NCBI GenBank assembly: GCA_025454915.1
Contig: JALONN010000004.1
Coordinates: 124,001 to 188,000 of the forward strand
DNA: 64,000 nucleotides
From: Raineya sp.
GTDB lineage: Bacteria; Bacteroidota; Bacteroidia; Cytophagales; Thermonemataceae
Reading direction: 5' to 3'
A program made the position numbers and the translations under genes. This document shows, in pieces, positions 53,796 through 63,873 of the stretch. Positions within the stretch are counted from its first letter, which is position 1; every line of letters starts with the position of its first letter. The notes beneath the pieces were generated by a model that did not search any database, was not told the DNA's origin, and saw nothing but the letters and a program-made list of their open reading frames with translations.

Positions 53796-55922
53796 CTATT
53801 CAAACAGACGAGCCTGTTTCACAGCATCTTCTGTAACTTTATAAAATTCCTCATGGATATTAAAAGGTTTTTCTCCAGTTTTAGGCTCTATTTTAATATA
53901 AGAACCATCTTCTTGTAAAGCATAAGAGTTTACATTATCTTTAAAATTATAGACTAATATATTTTTGCACTGCATTCTCAAAAACTTATCTGTTATTAAA
54001 AATAAAGACTCCAAGCGTCTGTCAAAGCTACGAACCATCATATCAGCACTACCTCCATAAATTCTCGGATTTCCTTCATTATGAAAGTAATATACACGAG
54101 TATGTTCCAGATAATCTCCTACAATAGAATGAACTTCTATATTTTCACTCAGTCCTTTTCTATGTGGACGTAAGCAACATATTCCTCTAATAAGTAATTT
54201 AATGGGTACCCCAGCCTGAGAAGCTTTATAGAGTTCATCAATAATTTCTTTATCTTCTAAAGAATTTACTTTAATTGCAATTCCAGATGGAAGTCCTTTT
54301 TTAGCATTTTCAGCCTCATTACGAATAAGACTTAGTAAATGTCCTCTCATTTCACGAGGAGCTGTTACAAGGCATTTATAATAATCTGGAACTGAATGTC
54401 CTGTGATTACATTGAAAAACTCCGAAACATCTTCTGCATAATCTTCGTCTGTTGTAAGCAAGCCAACGTCCGTATAAATACGTGCTGTTTCCTCATTATA
54501 ATTTCCACTAGAAAGATGCACATAACGTACAATTTGGTCTTCTTCTTTACGAACAATCAGACAAAGTTTTGTATGAGTTTTATAACCACCTACCCCATAT
54601 ACTACATAACAACCAGCCTTTTGTAGTCTTTCAGCTTCTCTAATATTATTTTCTTCATCAAAACGAGCTTTTAACTCAAATAACACTGAAACGTGCTTTC
54701 CATTTTCAGCTGCTTTCAGAAGAGCATTGGTAATTCTCGAACTTTTGGCAAGTCTGTAAATGGTCATCTTGATAGCCAGAGTATTAGGATCTTCGGCTGC
54801 CTGTTCTAAAAGTTCTAAAAGAGGTTCAAAAGAGTTGTATGGATGATGTAACAAGACATCTCTTTCTTTGAGTAATTCAAATAAATCAATATCTTGTTGA
54901 AATCCTCTCATACGCAATGGAGGTACCTGATTAGGCAGAGGAGGCATTTCATCAACAAACTCAGGATGTTTGACAATTTGCCATAAACAGGTTAAATCCA
55001 ATAACTTATCAACAATAAAAATATTATCATCATCAATCTGCCAGCGTTCTTTTAAAATACGCATGAGCCATTCAGAATATTTTGAAAGAACTTCTACCCT
55101 TACCACTCTACCCGTTCTGCGTGTTTTGATTTTACTTCTGATTTCATTGATAAAGTTTGCTTCTAAATCATCACTTTCATCTAAAGTAAAATCTCCATTT
55201 CTTGTAATTCTAATTAAATCCACAGAAAGGATTTTTACATTTTTATATAATTTGCCTATCTGCCAACGGATAATCGTTTCGATAGGTATAAATAGAACTT
55301 CTTCATCTTCTTTTCTTCTGATTTCAAAAAAACGAGGTAAATTTTGGGGTATTTGCACAAAAGAAGCTTTTCTAATTGCCTTACCATTTTCTTCGTATTG
55401 AGTCACTACCCCAAAAACCAACACCTGAGCTCTTAAAATAGGAAAAGCATGATGACTGTCATACACCATAGGTGTAAGCATGGGAAAAATAGTCTTGCGA
55501 AAATAACTTTCGACTTGTTCCTTCTCAGTATCTCTCAAATCTCGAATAGTAGCCAGTCTGAAGCCATTTTCTTCAAAATGTTCTACCAATTCATGCAAAA
55601 CTTCGTATTGGTCTGCTACAAACTGATGGGCTTCATCCAGAAGGATTTTTCTAAAAGGTCTTCCTTTTAAGCCAGAATAATCTAAACGTTCTTTACCATA
55701 ATCCAAATAGTTGTACAAACTCCCAGCTCTAATAGTAAAGAATTCATCCAGATTGGAGGTGGTAATAGCCAGAAACTTTAATTTTTCAAAAATACTCCTA
55801 CGTTCAGCTTTGGCTTGGTCTAAAACTCTCCAGTTAAATTTCAGCCAGCTCAAATCTCTACTGATATAATCACTTTGGTCTATGGTATTATTTACCTTTT
55901 CTTTTACAAGCATAGATTTCAC
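53796..55922 (-). CDS. ppk: Polyphosphate kinase 1
   Basis: A 708-residue PPK1 that makes long polyphosphate chains from ATP. N-terminal helical domain starting S-R-D-L-S-W-L-K-F-N, middle domain, and two phospholipase D-like C-terminal domains. Catalytic histidines are H450 (Y-K-T-H-T-K), equivalent to the phosphorylated H435 of E. coli, and H607 (L-E-H-T-R-V-Y), equivalent to H592; their spacing of 157 is identical. The start may be 55922 or the ATG at 55913; the promoter suggests a very short leader. No ppx is adjacent. Confidence 0.97.
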   Translation of the reverse strand: MKSMLVKEKVNNTIDQSDYISRDLSWLKFNWRVLDQAKAERRSIFEKLKFLAITTSNLDEFFTIRAGSLYNYLDYGKERLDYSGLKGRPFRKILLDEAHQFVADQYEVLHELVEHFEENGFRLATIRDLRDTEKEQVESYFRKTIFPMLTPMVYDSHHAFPILRAQVLVFGVVTQYEENGKAIRKASFVQIPQNLPRFFEIRRKEDEEVLFIPIETIIRWQIGKLYKNVKILSVDLIRITRNGDFTLDESDDLEANFINEIRSKIKTRRTGRVVRVEVLSKYSEWLMRILKERWQIDDDNIFIVDKLLDLTCLWQIVKHPEFVDEMPPLPNQVPPLRMRGFQQDIDLFELLKERDVLLHHPYNSFEPLLELLEQAAEDPNTLAIKMTIYRLAKSSRITNALLKAAENGKHVSVLFELKARFDEENNIREAERLQKAGCYVVYGVGGYKTHTKLCLIVRKEEDQIVRYVHLSSGNYNEETARIYTDVGLLTTDEDYAEDVSEFFNVITGHSVPDYYKCLVTAPREMRGHLLSLIRNEAENAKKGLPSGIAIKVNSLEDKEIIDELYKASQAGVPIKLLIRGICCLRPHRKGLSENIEVHSIVGDYLEHTRVYYFHNEGNPRIYGGSADMMVRSFDRRLESLFLITDKFLRMQCKNILVYNFKDNVNSYALQEDGSYIKIEPKTGEKPFNIHEEFYKVTEDAVKQARLFE

Positions 55923-55935
55923 AGATATTTTTTAC

Positions 55936-55965
55936 CAAATTTATTTGAAAAACCTGAAAAAACAA
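55936..55965 (-). promoter_or_regulatory. Promoter of ppk
   Basis: Read on the minus strand: TTG (55965-55963), 19 bases, then TAAATTTG (55943-55936), a full match to the Bacteroidota consensus. The transcript would start near 55929. Confidence 0.65.
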
Positions 55966-56055
55966 GTAGCTTAACAAAATAGTAACATGAAGTATAAGAT
56001 GTCTCAATGATTTTCTCTAATATTGAGCAAAAGTTTCAATCTAATTTTTTTCCCA

Positions 56056-57348
56056 ATGAAATACGCACCCATTCCTAAAGAGCTATTTATTGAAAATAGA
56101 AGAAATTTAGCCAACGCACTCTTTCCTGAATCCATTGCCGTTTTCCATTCTAACGATATTATGCCTACAAATGCCGATGGAACGATGGCTTTTAAACAAA
56201 ATAGTGATTTATTTTATCTGACAGGAGCAGACCAAGAAGAAACCATTTTGATTATCTGTCCAGATGCTCGTGACAAAAAAATGCGTGAAATCCTCTTTGT
56301 TAAAGAAACCAACGAACATATTGCTACTTGGGAAGGACACAAACTCACAAAACAAGAAGCACAGGAGGTTTCGGGTATACAAACTGTTTATTGGCTCTCT
56401 GAATTCGAAAAGGTATTTGCATTACTCGCTTTTGAGTCAGAAAATATTTATCTTAATACTAACGAACATACAAGAGCTGTTGTAGAAGTAGAAACACGTG
56501 ATGCTAGATTTATTAAATATTGTAAAGAAAAGTTTCCTCTGCATAATTATAAACGTCTAGCTCCTATTATGCATCGTTTAAGAGCTATAAAATCCACTTG
56601 GGAAATATTCTTGATGAAAAAAGCCTGTCAGATTACAGAAAAAGGCTTTAGAAGATTGCTAAACTTTGTCAAACCTGGTGTTTGGGAATACGAAATTGAA
56701 GCAGAGTTATCTCATGAATTTTTACGCAATCGTTCAAGAGGTTTTGCATATACACCTATTATAGCGTCTGGTAAAAATGCTTGTGTTTTACATTACATTG
56801 AAAACAATCAGCAATGTAAGGATGGAGATGTGATTTTATTAGATGTAGCTGCTGAATATGCAAACTATGCTTCTGACCTTACTCGTTGCGTACCAGTGAG
56901 TGGACGTTTTACACAACGTCAGAAGGATGTATATAATGCAGTTTTAAGAGTGATGAAAGCAGCTAAAATTATGCTTGTAAAAGGTAATAATTGGGATAAG
57001 TATCATAAAGAGGTAGGAAAAATGATGGAAAGCGAATTGATAGGGCTTGGTTTATTACAAAAACACGAAGTTGAAAAACAAAATCCAGATTACCCTCTTT
57101 ACAAAAAATATTTTATGCATGGAACTTCTCACTTTTTAGGATTGGATGTACATGATGTGGGTAGTAAATATCATATCTTTGAGGCAGGCATGGTATTTAC
57201 TTGTGAACCTGGTATTTATATTCCAGAAGAAGGCTTAGGTATCCGTCTAGAAAATGATATTCTGATTACAGAAGATGGAAATATTGATTTAATGGAAAAC
57301 ATCCCCATTGAAGCTGAAGAAATAGAAGATTTGATGAATAGTAAATAA
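56056..57348 (+). CDS. pepP: Xaa-Pro aminopeptidase (M24B family)
   Basis: About 430 residues. N-terminal AMP_N domain (about 1-130, N-S-D-L-F-Y-L-T-G) and C-terminal pita-bread fold with metal ligands in L-L-D-V-A-A-E, A-S-D-L-T-R, G-T-S-H-F-L-G-L-D-V-H-D, F-T-C-E-P-G-I-Y and I-R-L-E-N-D. It removes N-terminal residues before proline, in the cytoplasm. The frame opens at a TTG (56023), but the ATG at 56056 is preferred. Terminated by a short hairpin. Confidence 0.95.
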   Translation: MKYAPIPKELFIENRRNLANALFPESIAVFHSNDIMPTNADGTMAFKQNSDLFYLTGADQEETILIICPDARDKKMREILFVKETNEHIATWEGHKLTKQEAQEVSGIQTVYWLSEFEKVFALLAFESENIYLNTNEHTRAVVEVETRDARFIKYCKEKFPLHNYKRLAPIMHRLRAIKSTWEIFLMKKACQITEKGFRRLLNFVKPGVWEYEIEAELSHEFLRNRSRGFAYTPIIASGKNACVLHYIENNQQCKDGDVILLDVAAEYANYASDLTRCVPVSGRFTQRQKDVYNAVLRVMKAAKIMLVKGNNWDKYHKEVGKMMESELIGLGLLQKHEVEKQNPDYPLYKKYFMHGTSHFLGLDVHDVGSKYHIFEAGMVFTCEPGIYIPEEGLGIRLENDILITEDGNIDLMENIPIEAEEIEDLMNSK

Positions 57349-57350
57349 TC

Positions 57351-57373
57351 AAAAGCCCTTTACGGGCTTTTTT
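57351..57373 (+). terminator. Terminator after pepP
   Basis: An eight-base-pair stem (57351-57358 with 57364-57371) with a five-base loop and T run, starting two bases after the pepP stop. Confidence 0.85.
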
Positions 57374-57444
57374 CTTTCAAAAACCTCTTTAAAATTTTAA
57401 AAAATAGAAATATTTTTTAATTTAAGTGTTCAACTTTCAATACT

Positions 57445-59874
57445 ATGCGTTCGCTTATCTATCTATTTTTTATCTGTATTTCTTGGAGTTCATATTCTCA
57501 GAAAGTAAATATCCAAGAAATTGAAAGTAAGCTTAATAGTAAACCCAAACCAGATTCTAATTATGTAAATCTGCTTAATCAGGCTGGAGATTATTACTAT
57601 GACCAACAAAACCATACCAAAGCACTCGAATATTATAAGCAAGCTCTTCAAAATTCTCAAAAGTTAAACTTTAAAAATGGCATTGTTCGCAGTCATAGTA
57701 ATATGGCAAGTGCCTATCGTTTTATGGGAGAATATAATTCTTCTATCGAGAATCATAAAAAAGCTATTGATATTAGTCTAGCAAGAAATGATGAGACTCA
57801 ATTAGCCAAAAGCTATATCAACCTTGGTAATGTGTATCGAAATACAGCCGATTTCACAGAGGCTATTAGTTGTTATTTAAAGGCTCTCGAATACTCCAAT
57901 AAGATTAAAAATGTACGCTATCAGTCTGCTTGTCTTAACAATTTAGGAGAAATCTATCGTCAACAGAATAACCTTGATGAAGCTCTCAAATATTACAATC
58001 AGGCATTAGAAATTAATACGAAAATTAATGATGAACGCCAAATAGCTACAAACTTGAATAATATTGGTATTATTCATTATAGGAAAAAAGAATATTCAAA
58101 GGCTTTAGAAGTAATAGATAAATCTGAAGTGATTAGTGAAAAAAACAGTAACAAGAGACTATTACAACTCAATTATATCAATAAAGGCAGTATTTATTTC
58201 GATATTAAAAATACACCTTTGGCTAAAACCTACTTTGAAAAAGCTCTTGTCTTAATAAAAGAAGCTAAAGATTTATATAATGAAGCTATTGTGAAACAAA
58301 ATTTGAGTAGAATAGCCTCTGCTGAAAAAGATTATATATTAGCAGAGAAATTATTAAAAGAAGGTTTAGCTCTAGCAGAAAAAACTGGTTCAAAGGTTAT
58401 TATAGCAGAAAGTTATTATGACTATATGTTGCTAGCTACCTATGCAGGCAAGCCTGCCGATTCAGTTTCTTATTATGCAAGTCAATACACTAAAATAAAA
58501 AATGAGATTTATAATCAGCAGAATGCAGAAGAAATGGCTAAACTTCAAAACCGTTTTGAATACAAGCAGAAAATACAGGAAAATGATTTATTAAAAAAAG
58601 ATAATCGTTTGAAAGAGTTGGAAGCTGTAGAAATGAGGCTTTTAAGCTCAAGGCAAGCCCAAGAAAATGAAATTCTTCAAAGAGAAGCTGAGGTAAGTGA
58701 TCTTAAAATAAAAGAACAAGAAGCTGAGAAAAAGATACAAATTCAACAAATTGAGGCTGAAAAGGAGAATGCCAAAAAGGAAAAAGCTCTCAGACAATTA
58801 GAACAACAAAAAAGAGAAATTGAACAACGACAAAGAGAAAAAGAAAGAGAAACACAAACCATTATCAATATTTTATTGATAACCATTATTGGGTTAGCTG
58901 TCATGGGACTTGGTTATATGTTTTATTCTCTGTCTAAAATCAGAAAGCAGAAACAGGCTCTTGAAAAACAAGCAGTAGAAATAAGAGAACAAGCTAATGA
59001 AATCTTTGAGCAATCAAACCAGATTGCTGCTCAAAATGAAGAACTTAGACAAAATGCAGAAGAAATTTTAGCTCAAAGAGATTTATTACATGAACAAAAT
59101 AAACTCTTGGAACATGAAAGAAAAAATACTTTAGACAGCATCAGATATGCGAAAAATATACAACATGCTCTTTTACCGTTTCCACAACGTTTAAATGAGT
59201 ATTTTTCTCATTTTTTTGCCTTGTATCAACCCAAAGATATTGTCAGTGGTGATTTCTATTACTTTATTGAAAAAGAAGGAAAAGCATTTTTGGCTCTTGC
59301 TGATTGTACAGGACATGGTGTACCAGGTGCATTTATGAGTAGTTTAGGCATTGCCACTCTGGAGAATATCATTATTACCAAAAACATTGAAACGCCTTCT
59401 GAGATTTTACAGGAATTAGATAGAACCATTCAAGAAGCTTTACATCAACAAGATACAGGCAATCAGGATGGAATGGATATTGCCATTTGTATTATTGATA
59501 AAAACAATCGAACTATTCAGTTCTCAGGAGCTCACAATGGGGCATATTTACTTATAGATAATGTTTTCAGAGAGCTTGAAGCAAATAAACATGGAATAGG
59601 AGGCTATGACATCAAACGAAATAAAACATTTGATAATCAGACCATGCAGTTTCAAGATTCTTGTCAAATATTTTTATTTTCGGATGGTTTTCAAGATCAG
59701 TTTGGTGGAGACAAAAATAAAAAGTATTCAAAGAGAAGATTTAAAGAATTAATTGAATACACTTCACAAATTCCGTTAGAAGAACAAGAAAAACATCTTA
59801 TCAAAGAATTAAATTTATGGAAAGGAGAGTATGAGCAAATAGATGATATTTCGGTAATAGGTGTCAAGATATAA
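57445..59874 (+). CDS. TPR-SpoIIE membrane protein phosphatase
   Basis: An 809-residue protein. Signal-like N-terminus (1-18), about seven TPR repeats (30-340, for example A-L-E-Y-Y-K-Q-A-L), a long coiled coil (about 350-590) broken by one TM segment near 472-495, and a SpoIIE PP2C domain (about 600-809). The phosphatase core has S-G-D-F-Y-Y-F, A-D-C-T-G-H-G-V-P-G-A-F-M-S, D-G-M-D-I-A and D-D-I-S-V-I, so metal ligands are intact. It dephosphorylates a Ser/Thr phosphoprotein, in this family often an anti-sigma antagonist or SiaC-type protein. SiaB/SiaC at 4.4-5.3 kb are candidates. Confidence 0.93.
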   Translation: MRSLIYLFFICISWSSYSQKVNIQEIESKLNSKPKPDSNYVNLLNQAGDYYYDQQNHTKALEYYKQALQNSQKLNFKNGIVRSHSNMASAYRFMGEYNSSIENHKKAIDISLARNDETQLAKSYINLGNVYRNTADFTEAISCYLKALEYSNKIKNVRYQSACLNNLGEIYRQQNNLDEALKYYNQALEINTKINDERQIATNLNNIGIIHYRKKEYSKALEVIDKSEVISEKNSNKRLLQLNYINKGSIYFDIKNTPLAKTYFEKALVLIKEAKDLYNEAIVKQNLSRIASAEKDYILAEKLLKEGLALAEKTGSKVIIAESYYDYMLLATYAGKPADSVSYYASQYTKIKNEIYNQQNAEEMAKLQNRFEYKQKIQENDLLKKDNRLKELEAVEMRLLSSRQAQENEILQREAEVSDLKIKEQEAEKKIQIQQIEAEKENAKKEKALRQLEQQKREIEQRQREKERETQTIINILLITIIGLAVMGLGYMFYSLSKIRKQKQALEKQAVEIREQANEIFEQSNQIAAQNEELRQNAEEILAQRDLLHEQNKLLEHERKNTLDSIRYAKNIQHALLPFPQRLNEYFSHFFALYQPKDIVSGDFYYFIEKEGKAFLALADCTGHGVPGAFMSSLGIATLENIIITKNIETPSEILQELDRTIQEALHQQDTGNQDGMDIAICIIDKNNRTIQFSGAHNGAYLLIDNVFRELEANKHGIGGYDIKRNKTFDNQTMQFQDSCQIFLFSDGFQDQFGGDKNKKYSKRRFKELIEYTSQIPLEEQEKHLIKELNLWKGEYEQIDDISVIGVKI

Positions 59875-59909
59875 CTAAAAGCCCTTGCTTCTGCAAGGGC
59901 TTTTTAGTT
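59873..59909. terminator. Bidirectional terminator between SpoIIE gene and subtilase gene
   Basis: A 16-base-pair stem with one bulge and a four-base loop, with A- and T-rich ends, ending both converging genes. Confidence 0.93.
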
Positions 59910-59927
59910 ATTGTTAATCTTTTATAC

Positions 59928-62579
59928 TTAGTTAATAATTAATTTTTTAGTTGTTTTACCTTGAGCCGATTCTACTTGAAGCACATACATACCTCTTGCA
60001 AAACCTTCTGTACTTACTTCTACATTAGCACCTTTTACAGTTTCTTTTCTTACTACTTTACCAGAAAGGTCTATGATTTGAATTGTACCTTCAGTCTCTT
60101 GAGAGAACTGTAAGCTGATTTTTGCTCCAGTTGTGCTAGGGTTAGGATAGATAACTACATCTAACGCCTCTTCTAAACCATCACCTGTCGTTGCAAGTGT
60201 ACGAGCTCCTGAGCTAGTAACATTGATAGTATAATCTTCTACTTCACCATAAGTGAATGTTGTACAAGAGCTTTGATTTGCATCACTCATAGATATTCTC
60301 ATACGAGTCTGACCTAATACTGCTGTTGTAGGAACTGTAAATGTTGAACTCAATGTTGCACTGCTATTTGATGTTCTACTTACAACCGTTTCACCAGCAT
60401 CTAAGAAATCCCCATCAGCATTCCAGTCAATATATACTTTCCAGTATTCAGTGTAGGCAGTTGAAGAAAATCCTGCACTATAAGAAATAGTTTGAGAAGA
60501 ACCCCTAGCTAGATTTGTAGAAAGTCCTGTATTCAAATAACCATTGGTTTCTCTTGAAGATGTACGATTAATACTTCCTAATTGAACTAAATCTATCCAT
60601 TCAAAACTATTATTAGTACCTCTTGATGCACAATAAGTAGGGGTAATAGTTCCTGTTGTTGTAAATGTTGTACTTGAAGAGTATGCACTTGAAGAACCTG
60701 AGCAGTTTGTTCTGATTTGCCATTCGTAACCTGTGTTTGCAGTTAAACCTGTTACAGCAAAAGAAGTACCTGTTCTACCCAAGAAATCAGTCCAAGTAGT
60801 TGCACCAGTAGCTCTCACTCTTACATCATAAGAAGCAGCACCAGAAACAGCACCCCAGTTAAGAGTAGCACCAGTAGAAGTAATTGAAGAGGTTGTTAAA
60901 CTACTAGGTACAGCACAAGTAGGAGGAGGTGTACTAGAGCCAATTCCTGTGACAATCAAAGAGTATGCTTGAGCTGAAGCCAATGTACCTTTGTGAGATA
61001 CTGTAATGGTATAAGTAGCACCAGCTACAGGCGTTTCAACTATAATTTTCTCTACGTTGTCTCTGAAGTTATCACCTTTTGTTGCTGCATTTGCAGGAGC
61101 TGCAGGGTCTAATCTCCAAGGTAAAGTAGTTGTTCCGTTGTAAGTTACTCTGATATCTAAATCATTTACAAGTCTTACAGAAGTAGAGTTAGCTGTTCCA
61201 TCTGCTAGAGGAGTTCCTTTAGGATCGTTCCATGCGATTGTAACTTCTAAGGGAGCAGAACCATTAGCTACAACATTTGTAGAATAAGTTGTTGCATTAC
61301 TTAAACTTCTTTCATCAATAATAGAAGATGTTCCTCTATTGGTGATCGCATTTGCAGCTTTTTCAGCATTTAACAATCCCCATCCAAAACGATAGTCAGG
61401 ACCAGCTGCTGAACCAGCTTCATCTGCTGTATGAATAGCCAAACCTCTTAAAGTTGCTGAACGCATGAAACTTCCACTATTCAGGTTTTTATAATGCTGT
61501 TGAATAAGTGTAAGTGTACCTGTTACGTTAGGGCTAGCCATAGAAGTACCAGAAAGTGTAGAATAAGCTGTATTACTTGTACTTGTTGTTGAATATACAC
61601 TTACCCCCATACCTGAAATATCTGGCTTGATACGTCCATCATCGGTAGGTCCCCAAGAGCTAAATGAAGACATGGTTACACTAGATGGACCAGTATAGTT
61701 TGTTACAGCAGAAACAGCAGCAACAACCAATACGTTTTTAGAAGTAGCTGAACCACTCAACAAATTATATCCTGTTGTACCAAATACACCACCAGGGTTA
61801 TAACCAGCTCCTCTGTCATTTCCAGCAGCTTTTACGATTGTATAAAAAGGTGCATTGAATGCTATTTCATCCCAAGCAGCAGCTTCTGAATCGTAGAATC
61901 CAAACATCCAAGTTGGCAATAAGTCTGCTCTATAGCCATATGAGTGGTTTGATAGAATCAAGCCTTGGGATGCTTGTGAAGGCATTTCAGCAGTATCATT
62001 GTTCCATTCGTTAGCCCACAGAGTTGCTTGATGAGCCATACCTTTTGCATTAGCCGTTACCCCAGAAGCAATCATGGTACCACCTACGTGAGTAGCATGT
62101 TGGTTATTGCCATTCGAAGTTGTAAAGGCTACTCCATCTTTCTGAACCACTCTTGTTCCAAACTCTTGGTGTGTTCCACGAACAGGACCACCATCCCATT
62201 CTCCTACAATCATGCCTTGTCCGTTTAGGTTTAAGCCCATAGAGCCTCCTGTCCAAAGTCTGTTGGCACGAGTAGTAGCCGCTGCATTTAAGTTGCTTTG
62301 TGTAATGTAATAAACTGGATTTCCAAGATTATCCACTCTTTGTAATTCAGCAAAATTACCATCTGGCATGTTTACAAAAATCTGCCATCCTTTTTTGTGT
62401 GCTAACTCAATAGCCTTTTTCTTTTCTTCAAGGCGTTTGGAAGCAAATTCTTTGCTTAAGTTTTGTAGTTTAGAAACATTTGTTCCTGAAACGATTTTTT
62501 GGCGTTCAGACTCATTTTGAGCGAACAAACCCGTTGCCAGTAGCGAAAATGCACAAGCAAGAAGTGTGTTTTTTTTCAT
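59928..62579 (-). CDS. Secreted S8 subtilase with Fn3, GEVED and T9SS sorting domains
   Basis: An 883-residue exported protease. Signal peptide 1-20 (G-L-F-A-Q); subtilisin domain with catalytic D129 (G-E-W-D-G-G), H164 (H-A-T-H-V-G-G), N254 and S346 (G-T-S-M-A-S-P); a proprotein convertase-like beta domain to about 545; fibronectin type III at about 555-640; a GEVED domain (about 650-785, D-W-N-A-D-G-D-F, Y-G-E-V-E-D-Y); and a C-terminal type A sorting domain (Y-P-N-P-S ... G-M-Y-V-L) for type IX secretion. It should be released or bound at the cell surface. Confidence 0.95.
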   Translation of the reverse strand: MKKNTLLACAFSLLATGLFAQNESERQKIVSGTNVSKLQNLSKEFASKRLEEKKKAIELAHKKGWQIFVNMPDGNFAELQRVDNLGNPVYYITQSNLNAAATTRANRLWTGGSMGLNLNGQGMIVGEWDGGPVRGTHQEFGTRVVQKDGVAFTTSNGNNQHATHVGGTMIASGVTANAKGMAHQATLWANEWNNDTAEMPSQASQGLILSNHSYGYRADLLPTWMFGFYDSEAAAWDEIAFNAPFYTIVKAAGNDRGAGYNPGGVFGTTGYNLLSGSATSKNVLVVAAVSAVTNYTGPSSVTMSSFSSWGPTDDGRIKPDISGMGVSVYSTTSTSNTAYSTLSGTSMASPNVTGTLTLIQQHYKNLNSGSFMRSATLRGLAIHTADEAGSAAGPDYRFGWGLLNAEKAANAITNRGTSSIIDERSLSNATTYSTNVVANGSAPLEVTIAWNDPKGTPLADGTANSTSVRLVNDLDIRVTYNGTTTLPWRLDPAAPANAATKGDNFRDNVEKIIVETPVAGATYTITVSHKGTLASAQAYSLIVTGIGSSTPPPTCAVPSSLTTSSITSTGATLNWGAVSGAASYDVRVRATGATTWTDFLGRTGTSFAVTGLTANTGYEWQIRTNCSGSSSAYSSSTTFTTTGTITPTYCASRGTNNSFEWIDLVQLGSINRTSSRETNGYLNTGLSTNLARGSSQTISYSAGFSSTAYTEYWKVYIDWNADGDFLDAGETVVSRTSNSSATLSSTFTVPTTAVLGQTRMRISMSDANQSSCTTFTYGEVEDYTINVTSSGARTLATTGDGLEEALDVVIYPNPSTTGAKISLQFSQETEGTIQIIDLSGKVVRKETVKGANVEVSTEGFARGMYVLQVESAQGKTTKKLIIN

Positions 62580-62706
62580 GGGTTTAAAGTTGTTTAATAG
62601 AGCATAAAAATTACGTATGCAATACTAAATAATAAAAAAATATTGTGCAACAAAATTGCATAATAAAATTTTATAAAAACATATTATTTCAAAATAAAAC
62701 AATATA

Positions 62707-62739
62707 CAAACCTAAATAATCAAAATAAAAATCAACAAA
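62707..62739 (-). promoter_or_regulatory. Possible promoter of the subtilase gene
   Basis: Minus strand: TTTG (62739-62736), 21 bases, TAGGTTTG (62714-62707). It fits the consensus and would give a leader of about 120 bases. Confidence 0.4.
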
Positions 62740-62823
62740 AAGAGACAAAAGCTTACAATTATCACAAAAAACTTACATAAGAAAAGTTTGCAAAAACAAT
62801 CTATCAAAAAATCAAAAAATGTG

Positions 62824-62831
62824 TATCTTTG
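62824..62831 (+). promoter_or_regulatory. Possible -7 element of fbp
   Basis: TATCTTTG matches TAnnTTTG, 48 bases before the fbp ATG. No TTG box at the usual distance. Confidence 0.4.
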
Positions 62832-62879
62832 AAGCCATTTTAACCTAATTTTTAGTATTTTTTAAATTCTGCTAAAATT

Positions 62880-63863
62880 ATGAATACATTAGTACCCTCA
62901 GTTGGTCGAACCCTTGACCGTTTTATTAAACAAGACCAAGCTCAATTTCCAAATGCAACAGGTGATTTATCTCAGCTACTCAGAGATATTGCTTGGGCTA
63001 GTAAAATCATTCATAGAGAAATTAATAGAGCTGGACTAATTGATATTACAGGTTCTTATGGAACTCAGAATATACAAGGTGAAGAACAACAAAAATTGGA
63101 TGTTATTGCCAATATTCGCTTTATCAGAGCTTTGAAAAATGGTGGTGAGGTTTGTGCCGTTCTTTCTGAAGAAGAAGATGAAGCGATTGATACTGGAAAC
63201 CTAAATGGCAAATATGTTGTAGCCATTGATCCTCTTGATGGCTCTTCAAACATTGATGTAAACGTTTCTATTGGAACAATTTTTTCTATTTACAGGCGTA
63301 AAAGTCCATTAGGGACACCTCCAACCAAAGAAGATTTCTTACAGAAAGGTTCTGAGCAGGTTGGGGCTGGTTATGTGTTATATGGCTCATCTACAATGCT
63401 GGTTTATACCACAGGGCATGGTGTAAATGCTTTTACTTATGAAGGGTCTCTAGGAGAATACATTTTGTCAAAATCTGAATTTCAAACTCCAGAAGAAGGT
63501 AAAATATATTCTGTAAATGAAGGAAATTATAATGATTTTTCTGACAGCGTAAAAAGATATATAGACTTTTGTAAGGAGAAAAAATACTCAGCTCGTTATA
63601 TTGGTTCTTTAGTAGCTGATTTCCATAGAAACTTATTGAAAGGTGGTATTTATATGTACCCTGCAACCAATAAAGATAAAAATGGTAAACTACGTCTCAT
63701 GCATGAATGTAATGCATTGGCTTTTATTATTGAACAGGCAGGTGGTATGGCTACTGATGGTAAAAACAGAATTTTGGATTTAGAACCAACAGATATTCAC
63801 CAAAGATGTCCTTTATATATTGGAACAAAATCAATGGTAGAAAAAGCTCAAAGTTTTTCTTAA
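62880..63863 (+). CDS. fbp: Class 1 fructose-1,6-bisphosphatase
   Basis: A 327-residue enzyme of gluconeogenesis that removes the 1-phosphate of fructose 1,6-bisphosphate. The metal-binding E-E-D-E-A and [10 protein letters not shown] motifs, Y-S-V-N-E-G-N and [12 protein letters not shown] are all present, typical of class I FBPases. Length is normal. A DoxX-like gene follows ten bases later and may be co-transcribed. Confidence 0.97.
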   Translation: MNTLVPSVGRTLDRFIKQDQAQFPNATGDLSQLLRDIAWASKIIHREINRAGLIDITGSYGTQNIQGEEQQKLDVIANIRFIRALKNGGEVCAVLSEEEDEAIDTGNLNGKYVVAIDPLDGSSNIDVNVSIGTIFSIYRRKSPLGTPPTKEDFLQKGSEQVGAGYVLYGSSTMLVYTTGHGVNAFTYEGSLGEYILSKSEFQTPEEGKIYSVNEGNYNDFSDSVKRYIDFCKEKKYSARYIGSLVADFHRNLLKGGIYMYPATNKDKNGKLRLMHECNALAFIIEQAGGMATDGKNRILDLEPTDIHQRCPLYIGTKSMVEKAQSFS

Positions 63864-63873
63864 TCTTTTCTTT

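Larger units (their letters stand above)
62580..62879. other. 300-base divergent control region
   Basis: A very AT-rich gene-free stretch between the subtilase (minus) and fbp (plus). It holds the promoter elements listed separately and poly-A runs; no RNA gene, repeat or short coding frame with support was seen. Confidence 0.6.

Noticed and set aside
54970..55401. 143-codon plus-strand open frame inside ppk
   Set aside because: Antisense to a well-conserved enzyme, no recognisable domain and no promoter.
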